Assembly: GCF_028401385.1 (NCBI RefSeq)
Contig: NZ_JAQOMR010000001.1
Coordinates: forward strand, 2,296,501 to 2,360,500
Origin: Marinicella algicola
GTDB lineage: Bacteria > Pseudomonadota > Gammaproteobacteria > Xanthomonadales > Marinicellaceae
Direction of reading: 5' to 3'
Length of the DNA stretch: 64,000 nucleotides
The translations under genes and the position numbers were made by a program. Within the stretch, counting starts at the first letter, position 1, and every line of letters begins with the position of its first letter. Of this stretch, positions 28,946-39,317 are shown piece by piece. The notes under the pieces were generated by a model. The model was not told the origin of the DNA. It worked only from the letters and a program-made list of their open reading frames with translations, and did no database searches.

Positions 28946-30201
28946 TCAGTCAGCCCATTCGCCGCCGCGCATCACCGGCGTGGCATTGCCGTTCGCATCA
29001 ATACCGTCGATATCGATCTTGTCCGAGCCGATCATCCAGTCGATGTGGATAAGCGACGAATTGCCGCCCTTGGCCGCAATCTCGTCGGCGGAAAGCTTGT
29101 CGCCGTCGATGAAACACTTCGAATAGCACTGGCCAAGCGCGATATGGCAGGAGGCGTTTTCGTCAAACAGCGTGTTGTAGAACAGGATACCGCTCGCCGA
29201 AATCGGTGACGAATGCGGCACCAGCGCCACCTCGCCAAGGCGGCTCGCACCCTCATCGGTATCCAGCACCCTGTTGAGCACATCGCCACCCTTTGCGGCG
29301 GCGGCATGCACGATCCGGCCGTTTTCGAACTGAACGCGAATATCGTCGATCAGCGTACCCTGATGGGAAAGCGGCTTTGTTGAGGAGACATGACCTTCGA
29401 CACGCAGACGGTGCGGCGTGGTAAAGACTTCCTCGGTTGGAATGTTGGGGTTGCAGATAATACCATTCTTGGCCATCGAGGCGCCCCCGCTCCATTCGTG
29501 GTCATCGGCAAGCCCAATGGTCAGATCTGTGCCCGGCCCGGTGTAACGCAGCGCGGAAAGCGCTTGCCGTTCAGCCATGTGGAGCGCGCATGAAGCTGAT
29601 CATTGTGTTCGCGCCAGGCGGCGATCGGATCCGGCAGGTTAACCCTGGAGGCGGCAAAGATTGCCTTTGCCAGCTTGGCGACGGCCATGGCGTCCGGGTC
29701 GCCCGGAAATACGGTCTTTGCCCATGCAAGCGAGGGATAGGAAACGATATTCCAGTTGATGTCGAAGCCGGCGATCTTTTCAAGCGCAGGCTTGTAAGCG
29801 GTCGAATTCGCCCGGTTGGCGCGGGAGACCTTTTCAGGGTCCTGAGCGGCAAGCAGCATCGGGTCATCGCCGGCAATCGCCAGCCTTGCAGCACCGCGCT
29901 CGTAGGCCAGCCCCATGCCCTCGTACAGCCAGTTGGCGGCCTTGTCGAAGCTTGCATCATGGCCATTTTCGAAGCGTTCAAGCGTTGCCTGCGGATCGGA
30001 AAAGACCGTTGTCACCACGCCAGCGCCTGCCTTGTAGGCATGGCGTGTGATCAGCCGGGTCAGCGGCTGCGCTTCAATTGGCGCGGTCATCACAAGGTCT
30101 TGTCCCTCCGCCAGATTGAGGCCGACATTGACAGCAACCTCCGCCAGCTTTTCCAGCGTTTTCAGGTCGATGGGGTGGGGAAGCCGGGGTTCAGCGTTCA
30201 T
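28946..30201 (-). CDS. M29-family aminopeptidase, frame broken once
   Basis: A metallo-aminopeptidase of the AmpS/PepS (M29) family, about 418 residues. The N-terminal half starts [16 protein letters not shown] with [10 protein letters not shown]. The C-terminal half carries the metal-site glutamates and histidines in [35 protein letters not shown] and IHIDWMIGS. The two halves are joined if one base is added near 29567-29572 (STWLN then [11 protein letters not shown]). Cytoplasmic, no signal peptide. It is convergent with xseA. The broken site is not a long homopolymer, so its cause is less clear than for others. Confidence 0.85.
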
Positions 30202-30289
30202 GGTCGCCTCGCAAACTGATTGATGGATCGTGACCCTATCTAGTGCGTTTTCGGACGAAATTGAAGCGGCCCGGCCTCACCGAGCCAGG

Positions 30290-30712
30290 CTAGTATGAAA
30301 ATACGCAATTCAGGTCGCGCATCTCAGCAGCATTTTCCGCGAGCTTGTTGCTCCAAAAGCGCCGTTTTTCCTTGGCGCTTTCCATATCATTCCTGCTCCT
30401 CATGCTGGCGCCATCAAGTTGACGCAGCTTTTCCTCTGCACGCGCCAGCGCAACGTCCAGACCTATTCCGACGACGCTGGCTCCGCCCCGAATCGCCGGG
30501 TGTGGCGCCATACCGGCTGCCGTCGCGGCCGCTTGTGCGGCCTGCAATCTGTAGACTTCATTTTGAGCGCTTGCTCTGTCAGATCTGGCTTTTTCATTTC
30601 GCCGGGCAGCCTCTCTGTAGGTATCGGCTGCATCTATGATCTGTTTGTTAATTCGCACCTCCGCTTGCCGCCGTTCACGGCACTTGTCGGGATCCTTTTC
30701 CGGTTCACGCAT
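30290..30712 (-). CDS. Hypothetical charged, helical protein
   Basis: A 140-residue protein with an excellent ribosome-binding site (AAGGAGAGG, 6 bases before ATG 30712). It is rich in Arg, Glu, Lys and Ala, and a coiled-coil is likely across residues 15-65 and 90-130. A central glycine-rich segment (AIRGGASVVGIGLDVAL) could be a loop or short membrane-associated stretch. Two cysteines lie at the ends. I do not recognise the family and infer no function. It faces the secreted protein gene at 30789 across a 76-base divergent gap. Confidence 0.55.
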   Translation of the reverse strand: MREPEKDPDKCRERRQAEVRINKQIIDAADTYREAARRNEKARSDRASAQNEVYRLQAAQAAATAAGMAPHPAIRGGASVVGIGLDVALARAEEKLRQLDGASMRSRNDMESAKEKRRFWSNKLAENAAEMRDLNCVFSY

Positions 30713-30788
30713 ACTCGCCTCTCCTTTAGGTTGCGTAAACCCATCGTAGATCCTATCGTTGGTGTGGGGATTGACGGGGAGAAAACCA

Positions 30789-31564
30789 ATGCGTTCATTG
30801 TTTGCCGGGTGTCTGTTTCTGTTCGCGGCGTTTTTGCCGGTCCGGGCAACCGAAAACTGGTCTTTCGCAGACCACCCTCACCCGGACTTTACCGATGAGT
30901 ACAGCGCGGAAGAGGATGCAATTTTCTCCGATCTGGAAGCTATGGGGGCGGGAATTGATAATTGCTCTGCCGAAATCGTGTTCGAGTATCTGATCTACAA
31001 CCGCCGCTATCCCGAATTCGCTTTTACCCACGCGTTCAACAAAGGACTGGAAGCCTGGAAGCTTCATGTGCTTGAGACCAATCGCGCAGCCTCTTCGTTC
31101 TGCATTGTCATCGAGGTGACCGAGGAACTGCGCGAACTTTATTCCTACGATTTTGCAACACCGACCGAAGGTCTGTTCTGCGGCAAACATGGTCGTCCGT
31201 ACATCAACGCGGAAGAAAGCCACATTTCGGGACTTCTCGACAGGCTCGTCAGCTATGCCGCGACCGGCAACGACTTCGCGCTTCCCGCACTTGCCGAGCT
31301 CGAAGACTGGTCCGATATCCGGCTCAATCCGGACATCCGCTATTTTGTTGCAGCCAGGCATGCACGACGCTACGGCAATGAGCCTGCGCCCATCCTGCGC
31401 GACACCGTGATCGCGCTTCAGAGCAAGGAGCGGCTCGCCTTCGTCGAGGACGCCATCGAGCGCAATGATCTTTTGCGGTGATCGAGACCAGCCCACCCTG
31501 TTCGGCCTTCACGCCTGAAGCACGGGCAGAGGCGCGTGAGGCCGCGCGCGGTGATCCGATCTGA
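30789..31564 (+). CDS. Hypothetical secreted protein, 3' end frameshifted
   Basis: Starts MRSLFAGCLFLFAAFLPVRA at 30789 with GGGGAG upstream; the first 20 residues form a classical signal peptide, cleavage near VRA-TE. The mature part is acidic and helical with cysteines in DNCSAE, SSFCIV and LFCGKHGRP. As written the frame stops at 31481. One T added to the TTTT run at 31471-31474 continues as LFAVIETSPPCSAFTPEARA to a stop at 31562-31564, giving 258 residues and ending 3 bases from the convergent ybaK. Function unknown; probably periplasmic. Confidence 0.65.
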
Positions 31565-31567
31565 TGC

Positions 31568-32041
31568 CTAGGCGATGATGCCAGCGGTAACAGCACCAAG
31601 CGCTTTCACCGCATCGGCAGGTGCAAGCTTGACCTGAAGGCCACGCTGGCCGCCATTCATGATCACATAGGTTTCGCCAAGGACCTGCTCCTCAAAGGCG
31701 ACCGGCACGCGCTTTTTCTGGCCGAACGGCGAGATGCCGCCGACGTGAAAACCGGAAAGGCGCTCGGCGGCGGGCACGTCCAACATGTGGGCATGCTTGC
31801 CCTTAAAAACCGCGGCCAGTTTCTTCATCGACACTTCTGCATTGGATGGCACCACGGCGCAGACCGGCTTGCCATCGACTTCCGCCATCAGCGTTTTCAG
31901 CACCCGGTCGGCAGGCTCGCCAATGGCTTCCGCTGCTTGCAGCCCGACCTTGAAGGCGTTGGGATCATAGTCATATTGCTGGATGGTGTATGTCACACCG
32001 GCCTTGTCCAGAAACCGGGTTGCCTGGGTGGTCTTCGCCAT
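31568..32041 (-). CDS. ybaK: Cys-tRNA(Pro)/Cys-tRNA(Cys) deacylase YbaK
   Basis: YbaK hydrolyses cysteine mischarged on tRNA(Pro). The 157-residue protein shows the family's conserved lysine and substrate-binding segments: AEAIGEPADRVLKTLMAEVDG, VVPSNAEVSMKKLA, GGISPFGQKKRVPV and MNGGQRGLQVKL. It follows the arsC-like gene with a 3-base gap once that gene is corrected, so the two form an operon. Intact. Confidence 0.93.
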   Translation of the reverse strand: MAKTTQATRFLDKAGVTYTIQQYDYDPNAFKVGLQAAEAIGEPADRVLKTLMAEVDGKPVCAVVPSNAEVSMKKLAAVFKGKHAHMLDVPAAERLSGFHVGGISPFGQKKRVPVAFEEQVLGETYVIMNGGQRGLQVKLAPADAVKALGAVTAGIIA

Positions 32042-32044
32042 TGT

Positions 32045-32397
32045 TCATGCCTTGCCAAAAAGTCTGCGTATATTTCCGGCTTGAAGCCGACCAGCATCCG
32101 GTCACCATCTTCCAGCACCGGCCGCTTGATCATGGAGGGGTTGGAGAGCATCAGGCCGATGGCCTTGTCGCGGTCGAGATCCTGTTTCTCAGCGTCGGAG
32201 AGTTTGCGGAAGGTCGTACCAGCGCGGTTCAGCAGCTTTTCCCATCCCGCCTCCTCGCACCATCGCGCCAGGTGATCGCGGTCGATACCGGCCTTCTTGT
32301 AGTCGTGCAGCTGATAGGCAATGCCGTGATCGTCCAGCCAGCTCCAGGCCTTCTTCATGGTATCGCAGTTTCGAATTCCATACAGCGTCGCCGCCAT
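32045..32397 (-). CDS. ArsC/Spx-family reductase (YffB-like), 3' end frameshifted
   Basis: A thioredoxin-fold protein with the ArsC-family start ATLYGIRNCDTMKKA, where the lone cysteine is the CxxC-equivalent, followed by MIKRPVLEDGDRMLVGFKPEIY. Start ATG 32397; 12 upstream codons are ignored. As written the frame overruns into ybaK to 31993. Adding one T to the TTTTT run (plus-strand AAAAA at 32057-32061) ends it at TGA 32045-32047 (YADFFGKA), about 117 residues as expected. YffB-type proteins are probably glutathione-dependent reductases rather than true arsenate reductases. Confidence 0.82.
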
Positions 32398-32490
32398 GAC
32401 ATTGTCCTTTCCGCACGCTTGCTCTGCAGACAAAAACGTCCCTGCTCAAGGGCCGTCAGCTTGTTGGCATAGCCTGCTTCACTCTCATTC

Positions 32491-32516
32491 GTCATGCTCG
32501 GGATTGTCCCGAGCAT
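32491..32516. repeat. Palindromic intergenic repeat, copy 1
   Basis: GTC followed by perfect arms ATGCTCGGGA (32494-32503) and TCCCGAGCAT (32507-32516) around TTG. The consensus GTCATnCTCGGGnTTGnCCCGAG is shared with copies near 32615 and 43208. Such REP-like elements are scattered in rhizobial intergenic regions. Confidence 0.65.
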
Positions 32517-32612
32517 CCAGACACCTTTCGCTAAAACAAGCATCTGCGGTGGGAAGACAAAATAATTCAGCCTGTTTTAGAACAAAAGCGCCGCTTATGC
32601 AGCAACGCGGTT

Positions 32613-32643
32613 GGATCCTCGGCACAGGGCCGAGGATGACGTC
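32613..32643. repeat. Palindromic intergenic repeat, copy 2 (inverted)
   Basis: Arms ATCCTCGGC (32615-32623) and GCCGAGGAT (32629-32637), followed by GACG. It is the reverse-oriented version of copy 1. The two copies lie about 110 bases apart, facing each other. Confidence 0.6.
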
Positions 32644-32690
32644 CGTAGAATGGAGAGGTTTGTTATCAGCCTGCCCCCGAAGCAATTTGA

Positions 32691-33677
32691 TCAGACGGTT
32701 TCCCACCCGCCATCCAATTTGCCGGCGCGGTAGATCGCGTCAATCACGCGCTGGTTCTTCACCGACTCCTCAAGCGTGAACACTTCGACCTTTTCCCCGG
32801 TCGCGGCTCTAGAGAATGCCTCGACCTCGCGGACATACTGACGGCTGTCCTGAAAACGGAAGGTCTGAGTTTCCGAATGGCTCTGGTTGGAGAGCAGAAC
32901 CGATTCCTCCCCCAGCGATCGGCATTGAAGGGAGAGAGCACTTCAATCAGGCCTTCAGTGCCGTGGAAAGCCATGGTCTGCCGGTTTGCAAGCTGGGTCG
33001 AGATGTAAAAACTTGTCTCGAAGCCAGGGAACTCCGCCCGAACAGAGGCATAGATATCCGTGCCGAATTCACTGTCATAGCGCACATTTGCCTGAAGCCG
33101 CTCAGGCTCAGCACCGGTCGCAAACCGCGTGGTCACCGTCGGGTAGACGCCGATATCGGGCAGACCGCCGCCGCCGAGTGCGGGAATATTGCGCATGTTG
33201 GAGGCATCGCGCAGGAAGTAGGAGAACGCGCCCTGAACATGCTGAAGCTCGCCGATGGCACCATCGGCAATCAGCGCACGCACCTTTGCCACACCGGCGC
33301 ATAGGTGACCATGAAGGCCTCGCTGATCAGCACCTTGTTGCGGTCGCGCGCGGCAATCACCGGAGCGATATCCTCAGCCTTCAGCGCCAGTGGCTTTTCG
33401 ACCAGAACATGCTTTCCCGCATCTGCCGCCTTGATTGCCCATTCCACATGCTGGGATGTGGGCAGGGAATATAAACCGCGTCAATCACATCGCTTGCCAG
33501 CATCTCGTCGTAGGATGCAAAGGCATGCGGCGCGCCAAAACGGGTCGCCATGGCCTGAGCCCGTTCGAGATCGCGACTGGCGACGGCCGAAAGCACCGCA
33601 TTGTCGGCATCGACGATTGCCGGCACAACGAGCTCACGACCGATCTTGGCGGTCGAAACAATTCCAAAACGCAACAT
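32691..33677 (-). CDS. Gfo/Idh/MocA-family oxidoreductase, frame broken three times
   Basis: An NAD(P)-dependent sugar or polyol dehydrogenase-type protein of about 329 residues. The Rossmann start [19 protein letters not shown] and [16 protein letters not shown] are clear. The EKPLAL catalytic lysine motif appears in the corrected frame, and the C-terminal domain has [13 protein letters not shown] and [14 protein letters not shown]. One-base losses at 33465-33467, 33286-33288 and 32909-32913 split it. With all three restored it reads through to TGA 32691-32693. Substrate unknown. Confidence 0.82.
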
Positions 33678-33844
33678 AGGGTTTCCTCACCTGTTATTTC
33701 AGGCAACAGCATAGAAACCGGCCGGGACGTGTGCAAGCCGATCTGATGCCAGTCCTGCACTTCCCGCTTCAACCATTGCATTGTCATCCAGCCCGGGGAA
33801 CCTTACGTTGGGTTCACGATATGATCATCACCCGGGAGAAAATC

Positions 33845-34794
33845 ATGCACAAACGAAGACTAGGCCGAACGAATATCGAAATATCGCCCGTTGTCTTCGG
33901 CGGCAATGTATTCGGCTGGACAGCGGATGAGCAGACATCCTTTGCGCTTCTGGATCGCTTTGTCGGCGCAGGCTTCAACGCAATCGATACCGCAGATGTC
34001 TATTCCGCCTGGGTCGATGGCAACAAGGGTGGAGAGTCGGAGATCATCATCGGCAACTGGCTGAAGCGCGCCGGTGTCCCGCGTGAGGATGTCGTCATCA
34101 TCACCAAGGTCGGTTCCGAAATGGGGCCCGGCAAGAAAGGCCTCAAAGAAGACTGGATCATGGAGGCGGTGGAGGATTCTCTGCGCAGGCTACAGACAGA
34201 TTATCTCGACGTCTATCTTGCCCATTGGCCGGATCCCGATACCGACTATGACGAAACCATCGGCGCCTTCACAAGGCTGCGCGAGCAGGGCAAGGTCAGG
34301 GCCATCGGAGCATCCAACCTTGATGCCGGGCAGCTTGCGGAAGCACTCAGGGTCGCCGAACACACAGGGCGTGCGCGTTACGATGTGCTGCAGCCGGAAT
34401 ATAACCTTTATGACCGTTCCGGCTTCGAGGGCGCGCTGGCCGAACTCTGTGTCGAGCACGATATCGGCGTCATCACCTATTTCAGCCTTGCATCCGGATT
34501 TCTGACCGGAAAATACAAATCGGCCGGGGATGCCGAAGGTCAGGCCCGCGGGGGCATGTCGCGAAATACTTCGATGAGCGCGGCACACGCATTCTTGCAG
34601 CCCTTGAAACCGTTGCGTCAGAAACAGGCGAACACCCCGCGGCAATCGCGCTTGCATGGCTGATGACACGGCGCGGCGTCACCGCGCCGATCGCCAGCGC
34701 CTCGCGGCCTGAGCAGATGGATACCCTGCTGCGAGCGCCGGATATCGAACTTTCCCAGGAGGCGCTGCAACGGCTTCAGGAGGCCGGCGAATGA
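33845..34794 (+). CDS. Aldo/keto reductase, frame broken once
   Basis: A 316-residue NADPH-dependent oxidoreductase of the YdjG/L-glyceraldehyde reductase-like group. Start MHKRRLGRTNIEISPV with GGGAG upstream. The catalytic tetrad is visible: Asp in AIDTADVYSAW with its Tyr, Lys in ITKVGSEMG and His in LAHWPDPD. The frame breaks at the GGGGG run at 34550-34554; one more G joins QARGG to HVAKYFDERGTRIL and leads to the stop at 34792-34794. That stop overlaps the GNAT start (ATGA), so the two are co-translated. Confidence 0.88.
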
Positions 34795-35243
34795 GCGAGA
34801 TCAGCATTCGTGCTGCCGCCGCCGATGACAAGGCGGACTGGCTTGAGCTATGGCAGGGCTACCTGACCTTCTATGGTTCGGGTATCGGGCGAGATGTGAC
34901 GGAAACGACCTGGTCGCGGATTATCGACCCGGTTGTCCCCGTTTTCACCCGGCTGGCGATAGTCGATGACAGGCCGGTAGGCTTTGCCACCTGCATTCTG
35001 CATCCCCGCACATGGGCGATTGAACCGGCCTGCTACCTGGAAGACCTGTTCGTCGACGATAACCATCGCGGGCGCGGCATCGGGGCACGGCTGATCGACG
35101 ATCTGATAGCAATGGGCCGGCGCGATGGCTGGACCAATCTCTACTGGCACACCAACAGCGACAACGAGACCGCGCGCCGGCTTTATGACCACTACGACAA
35201 GGCCGATGATTTCGTGCGGTACCGGCTGCCTTTAACGCCGTGA
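34791..35243 (+). CDS. GNAT-family N-acetyltransferase
   Basis: A 150-residue acetyltransferase. Acetyl-CoA-binding motif A is LEDLFVDDNHRGRGIGARLIDDL near residues 83-106, followed by WHTNSDNETARRLYDHY, the motif B region. The start overlaps the aldo/keto reductase stop by four bases. The substrate cannot be read from sequence. It converges on upp with 7 bases between stops. Confidence 0.88.
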   Translation: MSEISIRAAAADDKADWLELWQGYLTFYGSGIGRDVTETTWSRIIDPVVPVFTRLAIVDDRPVGFATCILHPRTWAIEPACYLEDLFVDDNHRGRGIGARLIDDLIAMGRRDGWTNLYWHTNSDNETARRLYDHYDKADDFVRYRLPLTP

Positions 35244-35250
35244 CAGCACC

Positions 35251-35879
35251 TTACTTGGTGCCGTACATCCGGTCGCCGGCATCGCCCAGCCCCGGAACGA
35301 TATAGCCTTTTTCGTTCAGATGGCTGTCGATGGCGGCCGTGTAAACGGGAACATCTGGATGGCTGTTGCGAAAGTGTTCAATGCCTTCCGGGGCTGCCAG
35401 CAGGCAGAGGAAGCGGATATTCGAAACGCCGCGTTCCTTCAGCCGATCAACGGCCGCGATTGACGAGTTGCCGGTCGCCAGCATCGGATCGACTACGATC
35501 ACCAACCGTTCGCCGATATCTTCCGGCGCCTTGAAGAAATACTCGATCGCCTCAAGCGTTTCATGATCGCGGTAAACCCCAATATGGGAGACACGCGCCG
35601 ACGGCACGAGATCGAGCATGCCTTCAAGAAGACCGTTTCCGGCGCGCAGGATCGAGGCAAAGACCAGCTTTTGCCTTCCAGAACCGGCGCTTGCATCGTC
35701 GTCACTGGAGTCTCGATGGTTTCCATCTTCAACTCGAGATCGCGCGTCACCTCATAGCAGAGCAGGGTGGAAATCTCCCTGAGCAGCCTGCGGAAGCTTG
35801 CCGTCGACGTATCCTTCTGACGCATCTTCGTCAGCTTGTGTTGAACCAAGGGGTGGTCGATGACCGTAACGCCGTCCAT
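35251..35879 (-). CDS. upp: Uracil phosphoribosyltransferase, frame broken once
   Basis: Upp converts uracil and PRPP to UMP. The start [17 protein letters not shown] is family-typical; an ATG at 35900 with a slightly better ribosome-binding site would add 7 residues. The PRPP loop is [14 protein letters not shown] and the uracil-binding C-terminus is [13 protein letters not shown]. The frame breaks at the AAAA run (plus-strand TTTT at 35669-35672); one more A gives [21 protein letters not shown] and 209 residues, exactly the family length. It belongs with add and deoB in a salvage block. Confidence 0.93.
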
Positions 35880-35993
35880 GAGCTTCAATCCCGCTTTCAT
35901 ATTTTCCTGCTGAAATTGTATATGACGCAAAAGGCACCTGTGCAGCAAGCACCGCGCCCGCCTACCCGCAGAAACGCCTCTTTTTCCACCGTT

Positions 35994-36961
35994 TCAGCGC
36001 TCAAGCTGCGTGTAAAGTTTCGCGCGCGTCGTTTCGTCGACGAACGCAGCCGCAATTGCCGTACGCGTCATGGTGGCGATCTCGCCGGCTGAAAACCCCA
36101 TCTCGCTCTCTGCCACCGCATATTCGCGGGCAAGCGTGGTGTCGAAGAAAGGCGGGTCATCGGAATTGAGCGTCACCTGGACGCCTGCATCGAACAATTG
36201 GCGCAGCGGATGGGAATGGAAATCGGGATAGACGGAAAGCGCGACATTGGAACCCGGACAGACCTCGAGCACGACGCCCTCATCGGCAAGCCGCCTGACA
36301 AGCTCAGGGTCTTCAACGGCCCGCACGCCATGGCCGATCCGATCCGGGCGGACCAGATCCAGCGCGTCGCGCACCGAACCCGGCCCGCAGACTTCGCCGG
36401 CATGAATTGTCAGCTTCAGGCCGCCGTCGCGCGCAATATCGAAGGCGCGGGCATAGTCTGCCACGCGGCCCATGCGTTCGTCACCGGCCATATTGAAGCC
36501 TGTCAGAAGCGGAAACCCGCAGGAAACGGCATAGCGCGCGGCACCCTCGACCTGCTCAGGCCCCATGTGCCGCTCGCCGATCATCACCATCCGGCATTCA
36601 ATGCCGGTCTTCGCCTTCGCCGCCGCGATTCCGGCGGAGATCGCCTGCATATAGCCATCTCTGGAAAGACCGGCGGCAAGCCCCTGTTCGGGTGAAACGA
36701 ACAGCTCGGAATAAATTGTGCCCTCTGCTGCAAGCTCACCGAGATAGGCTTCGGCCAAGGCCGCGAAATCGTCTTCCGAACGGAACACATTGGCGATGGC
36801 CGCATAGCAGGCGATGAAGCTGGAAAAGTCGTGCCAGCGATAGCGGCCATCACGCAAATAGGCGGAAAGATCAAGGCCGTATTTATCGGCCAACCGGGCT
36901 GCAAGAGCTGGCGGGGTTGCCCTTCGATATGGCAGTGAAGTTCGGCTTTCGGTGTTTTCAC
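35994..36961 (-). CDS. add: Adenosine deaminase, 5' end frameshifted
   Basis: Adenosine deaminase converts adenosine to inosine. With one G added to the GGG run (plus-strand CCC at 36920-36922), the protein starts at GTG 36961 as [20 protein letters not shown] and has 322 residues. The HCH zinc site at the N-terminus, the catalytic HAGE, the [12 protein letters not shown] segment and the SDDPPFF motif are present. The GTG overlaps the deoB stop (GTGA). As written, the open frame begins further upstream and lacks the HxH motif. Inosine produced here feeds nucleoside phosphorolysis and DeoB. Confidence 0.88.
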
Positions 36962-38177
36962 AGGAACGATACTCCGTGTTTGCCGGGAGAAAGCCCGAGA
37001 TGGCGTGCAATGGTCTCGCCGATATCGGCATAGGTCTCGCGAATGCCGAGAGAGCCCGGAGCAACGCCCGGGCCGAAGACCAGAACCGGCACGCGCTCGC
37101 GGGTGTGATCTGAGCCGCGCCATGTCGGATCGCAGCCGTGATCGGCGGTCAGCACAGCGATGTCGCCGGGCCTCATCCGCCCTGCGATTTCTCCGACGCG
37201 GGCATCAAAAGCCTCAAGCGCTGCCGCATAGCCCGGCACGTCGCGGCGGTGACCGTAAACCATGTCGAAATCAACCAGATTGGTGAACACCAGATCGCCC
37301 TCGCCCGCCTCATCCATTGCCCTCAGGCTGGCGGAGACAAGCGCGTCATTGCCGTCGGCCTTGGTCAGCCGCGACACGCCCTTACCGGCAAAAATATCTG
37401 AAATCTTGCCGACGGCCAGGACGTTGCGCCCGGCTGCCATCAACCGGTCCAGCAATGTCTCTTCCGGCGGCGCGATCGAGAAATCGCGGCGATTGCCGGT
37501 GCGCTTGAAGGTCTCCACCGTTTCGCCGATGAAGGGGCGCGCAATCACCCGGCCGATGTTCAGATCATAAGTCAGTTCCCGCACGGTCTCGCAAAGTTTC
37601 AGCAGCCGGTCGAGACCGAAATGATATTCGTGAGCGGCGATCTGAAACACACTGTCGGCGGAGGTGTAGAAGATCGGCCGGCGGGTCCAGACATGCTCCT
37701 GACCGAAGCGCTTGATGATGTCCGTTCCCGAAGCATGACAATTGCCGAGACTGCCGGAAATACCCGCTTCGCGATAGATCACCTCCAGAAGGTCGGCCGG
37801 AAAGCACTGCTTCTGATCCGGGAAATAGCCCCAGTCGAACATCACCGGCGTTCCTGCAATCTCCCAATGGCCCGACGGTGTATCCTTGCCGCGTGACACC
37901 TCGCTTGCCGCACCGTAACGCCCGAAAAGCCGCTCGGGCTTTTCCATGCCGGCTGGATAATGCCTTGTGGCAAGCTTTGCAGCCTCCAGAAGACCGAGCG
38001 CGGCAAGATTGGGCAGTTTGAGGGGCCGGATCGCAATCCCTGCCGGTCGCCAAGCCCGGCGGCGCAGAACTCCGCGATATGGCCCAGCGTATCGGCACCG
38101 AGATCGCCATAGGCCCGGGCATCCGGCGCACCGCCAATACCGAAGGAATCAAGAACGTAGAGAAAGGCACGAGCCAT
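36958..38177 (-). CDS. deoB: Phosphopentomutase, frame broken once
   Basis: DeoB interconverts (deoxy)ribose 1- and 5-phosphates. The start [20 protein letters not shown] carries the first metal-binding aspartate. The cap domain contains [10 protein letters not shown] and [10 protein letters not shown], and the second metal site is [19 protein letters not shown]. The frame breaks at the CCCC run (plus-strand GGGG at 38022-38025); one more C joins RSGP to [12 protein letters not shown], giving 406 residues. An alternative ATG lies 9 bases upstream. It overlaps add by four bases and is the first gene of the deoB-add unit. Confidence 0.92.
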
Positions 38178-38354
38178 GCGGTCCATTCCGTGAGTTTCGA
38201 ATACGCATATCTATCGCCTGCCTTCCAGCTTGGCAAACGATCGGACATGGCCCGTTAGGGCCTGCGCAGACCGAGATGGGAACACGTCCCGGCGACCATG
38301 CGTTTCATTAAATAGTAACCATGTATTTTAACCCCGCGGGAAGGCAAACGCGCC

Positions 38355-38525
38355 ATGATGACTGCCACCGAAGCAGCCAGAGCAAGACCTGTCATGCGGC
38401 AACGATATGAACACCGGACCGGCGTCCTAGGCCAGAGCGCCGAATTCGCCCTGATCGCAGGCGTCGTGCTGGCGGCGATCATCGCTGTCAGCTTCGCGGC
38501 CTTCCAGTTTTATTCGGTGATCTGA
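38355..38525 (+). CDS. Flp-type pilin-like micro-protein (56 residues)
   Basis: A short frame starting MMTATEAARARPVMRQ with a basic N-terminus, then GQSAEF followed by one long hydrophobic helix (ALIAGVVLAAIIAVSFAAF) and the end QFYSVI. This is the layout of Flp/TadE-type IVb pilins, whose prepilin peptidase site is a glycine followed by a glutamate at +5 and an aromatic residue. Here Glu is at +4 after the nearest Gly, so processing is uncertain. Divergent from deoB. It overlaps the 3' end of the opposing sulfotransferase frame, so one of the two ends is misread. Confidence 0.42.
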   Translation: MMTATEAARARPVMRQRYEHRTGVLGQSAEFALIAGVVLAAIIAVSFAAFQFYSVI

Positions 38526-39202
38526 AGGCGCAGCCTTTCCGTCAAGGCCGAGCGTCAGCAGCACTGTGCGCAAAGTCTCGCGCGGCCAATGCGACAGCGC
38601 ATCGTAATCGATCCGCAGCGGCGCTATGCCCTCGCGCGACAGCCAGTCCTCCCACGCGCGCTCATAGCCGGTCATCGTCTCGTACCACTTCATCAGCGCC
38701 GGACCGTCATAAACCGGTTCGCTATGCGGCGCAGTGCGCTCCAGTTCACCGCCATCAGACGCCACATGCCACAGCCCGGTCTGCTCCGCCTTCACACAGG
38801 AGACCGCCTGGGCAACCTTGTCGGCTCGCGAGAGATAGATGAACAGAGTGCGGCCGAAGGCCGCCTCGATGCGCGCCTTGTCGCTCGTCCGACCGGGATG
38901 GAGAACCGCCAGTTTTTCCTTGAAATAGTCGAGACTGCCGCGCTGCATGCGAAGGCCGAACATGTCTGTGTCTCCACTGCCCTCGGCGATAGCCGCAGCA
39001 AATACGCGGGCAAGGGCCGAACGCTCGTCCTCGCCGAGGATCTCAGCCACATGATGGCTTTTCGCCATGCGGCGAGCGACGGGCGATGAAAAAGGGAATC
39101 CGGGTTGCCGCTCATACCGGTGGCGGCGAGCAGCTTGCAAAGCAATGTACTGCCGCTGCGCGGCGAGGTGCAGATGATGTAGCTATCGTATCGGGCGGTC
39201 AT
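38427..39202 (-). CDS. Stf0-type sulfotransferase, frame broken once, 3' end uncertain
   Basis: Starts MTARYDSYIICTSPRSGSTL, the Stf0 PAPS-binding loop (TSPRSGST), followed by LCKLLAATGMSGNPDSLFHRPSL. One A missing from the AAAA run (plus-strand TTTT at 39059-39062) joins AAWRKS to HHVAEILGEDERSALAR. The 3'-phosphate-binding region FIYLSRADKVAQAVS and the WEDWLSREGIAPLRIDYD segment follow. The last 40 or so residues, antisense to the pilin-like frame, look non-native. A one-base insertion near 38535 would end the protein at LRLQITE instead. Probable substrate is a glycan or glycolipid, by family only. Confidence 0.75.
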
Positions 39203-39317
39203 GGCGGCTATTTCTCGATGGAATCAAAACGCTGGACTGAACGAGAACGGGCTTCCGCGTTGTGCGTCCGAACCTTTATTGCCGTAGCAGAGTGCGGGTT
39301 CACGGGCCATGGTTTTG

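Larger units (their letters stand above)
32398..32690. other. Gene-free stretch holding two palindromic repeats
   Basis: Nearly 300 bases between the arsC-like gene and the Gfo/Idh gene, both on the minus strand. No plausible coding frame is seen. It contains two copies of a GTCATnCTCGG-type palindrome, in opposite orientation (listed separately), and a mildly AT-rich centre. It presumably also carries the promoter of the arsC-like gene. Confidence 0.55.
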
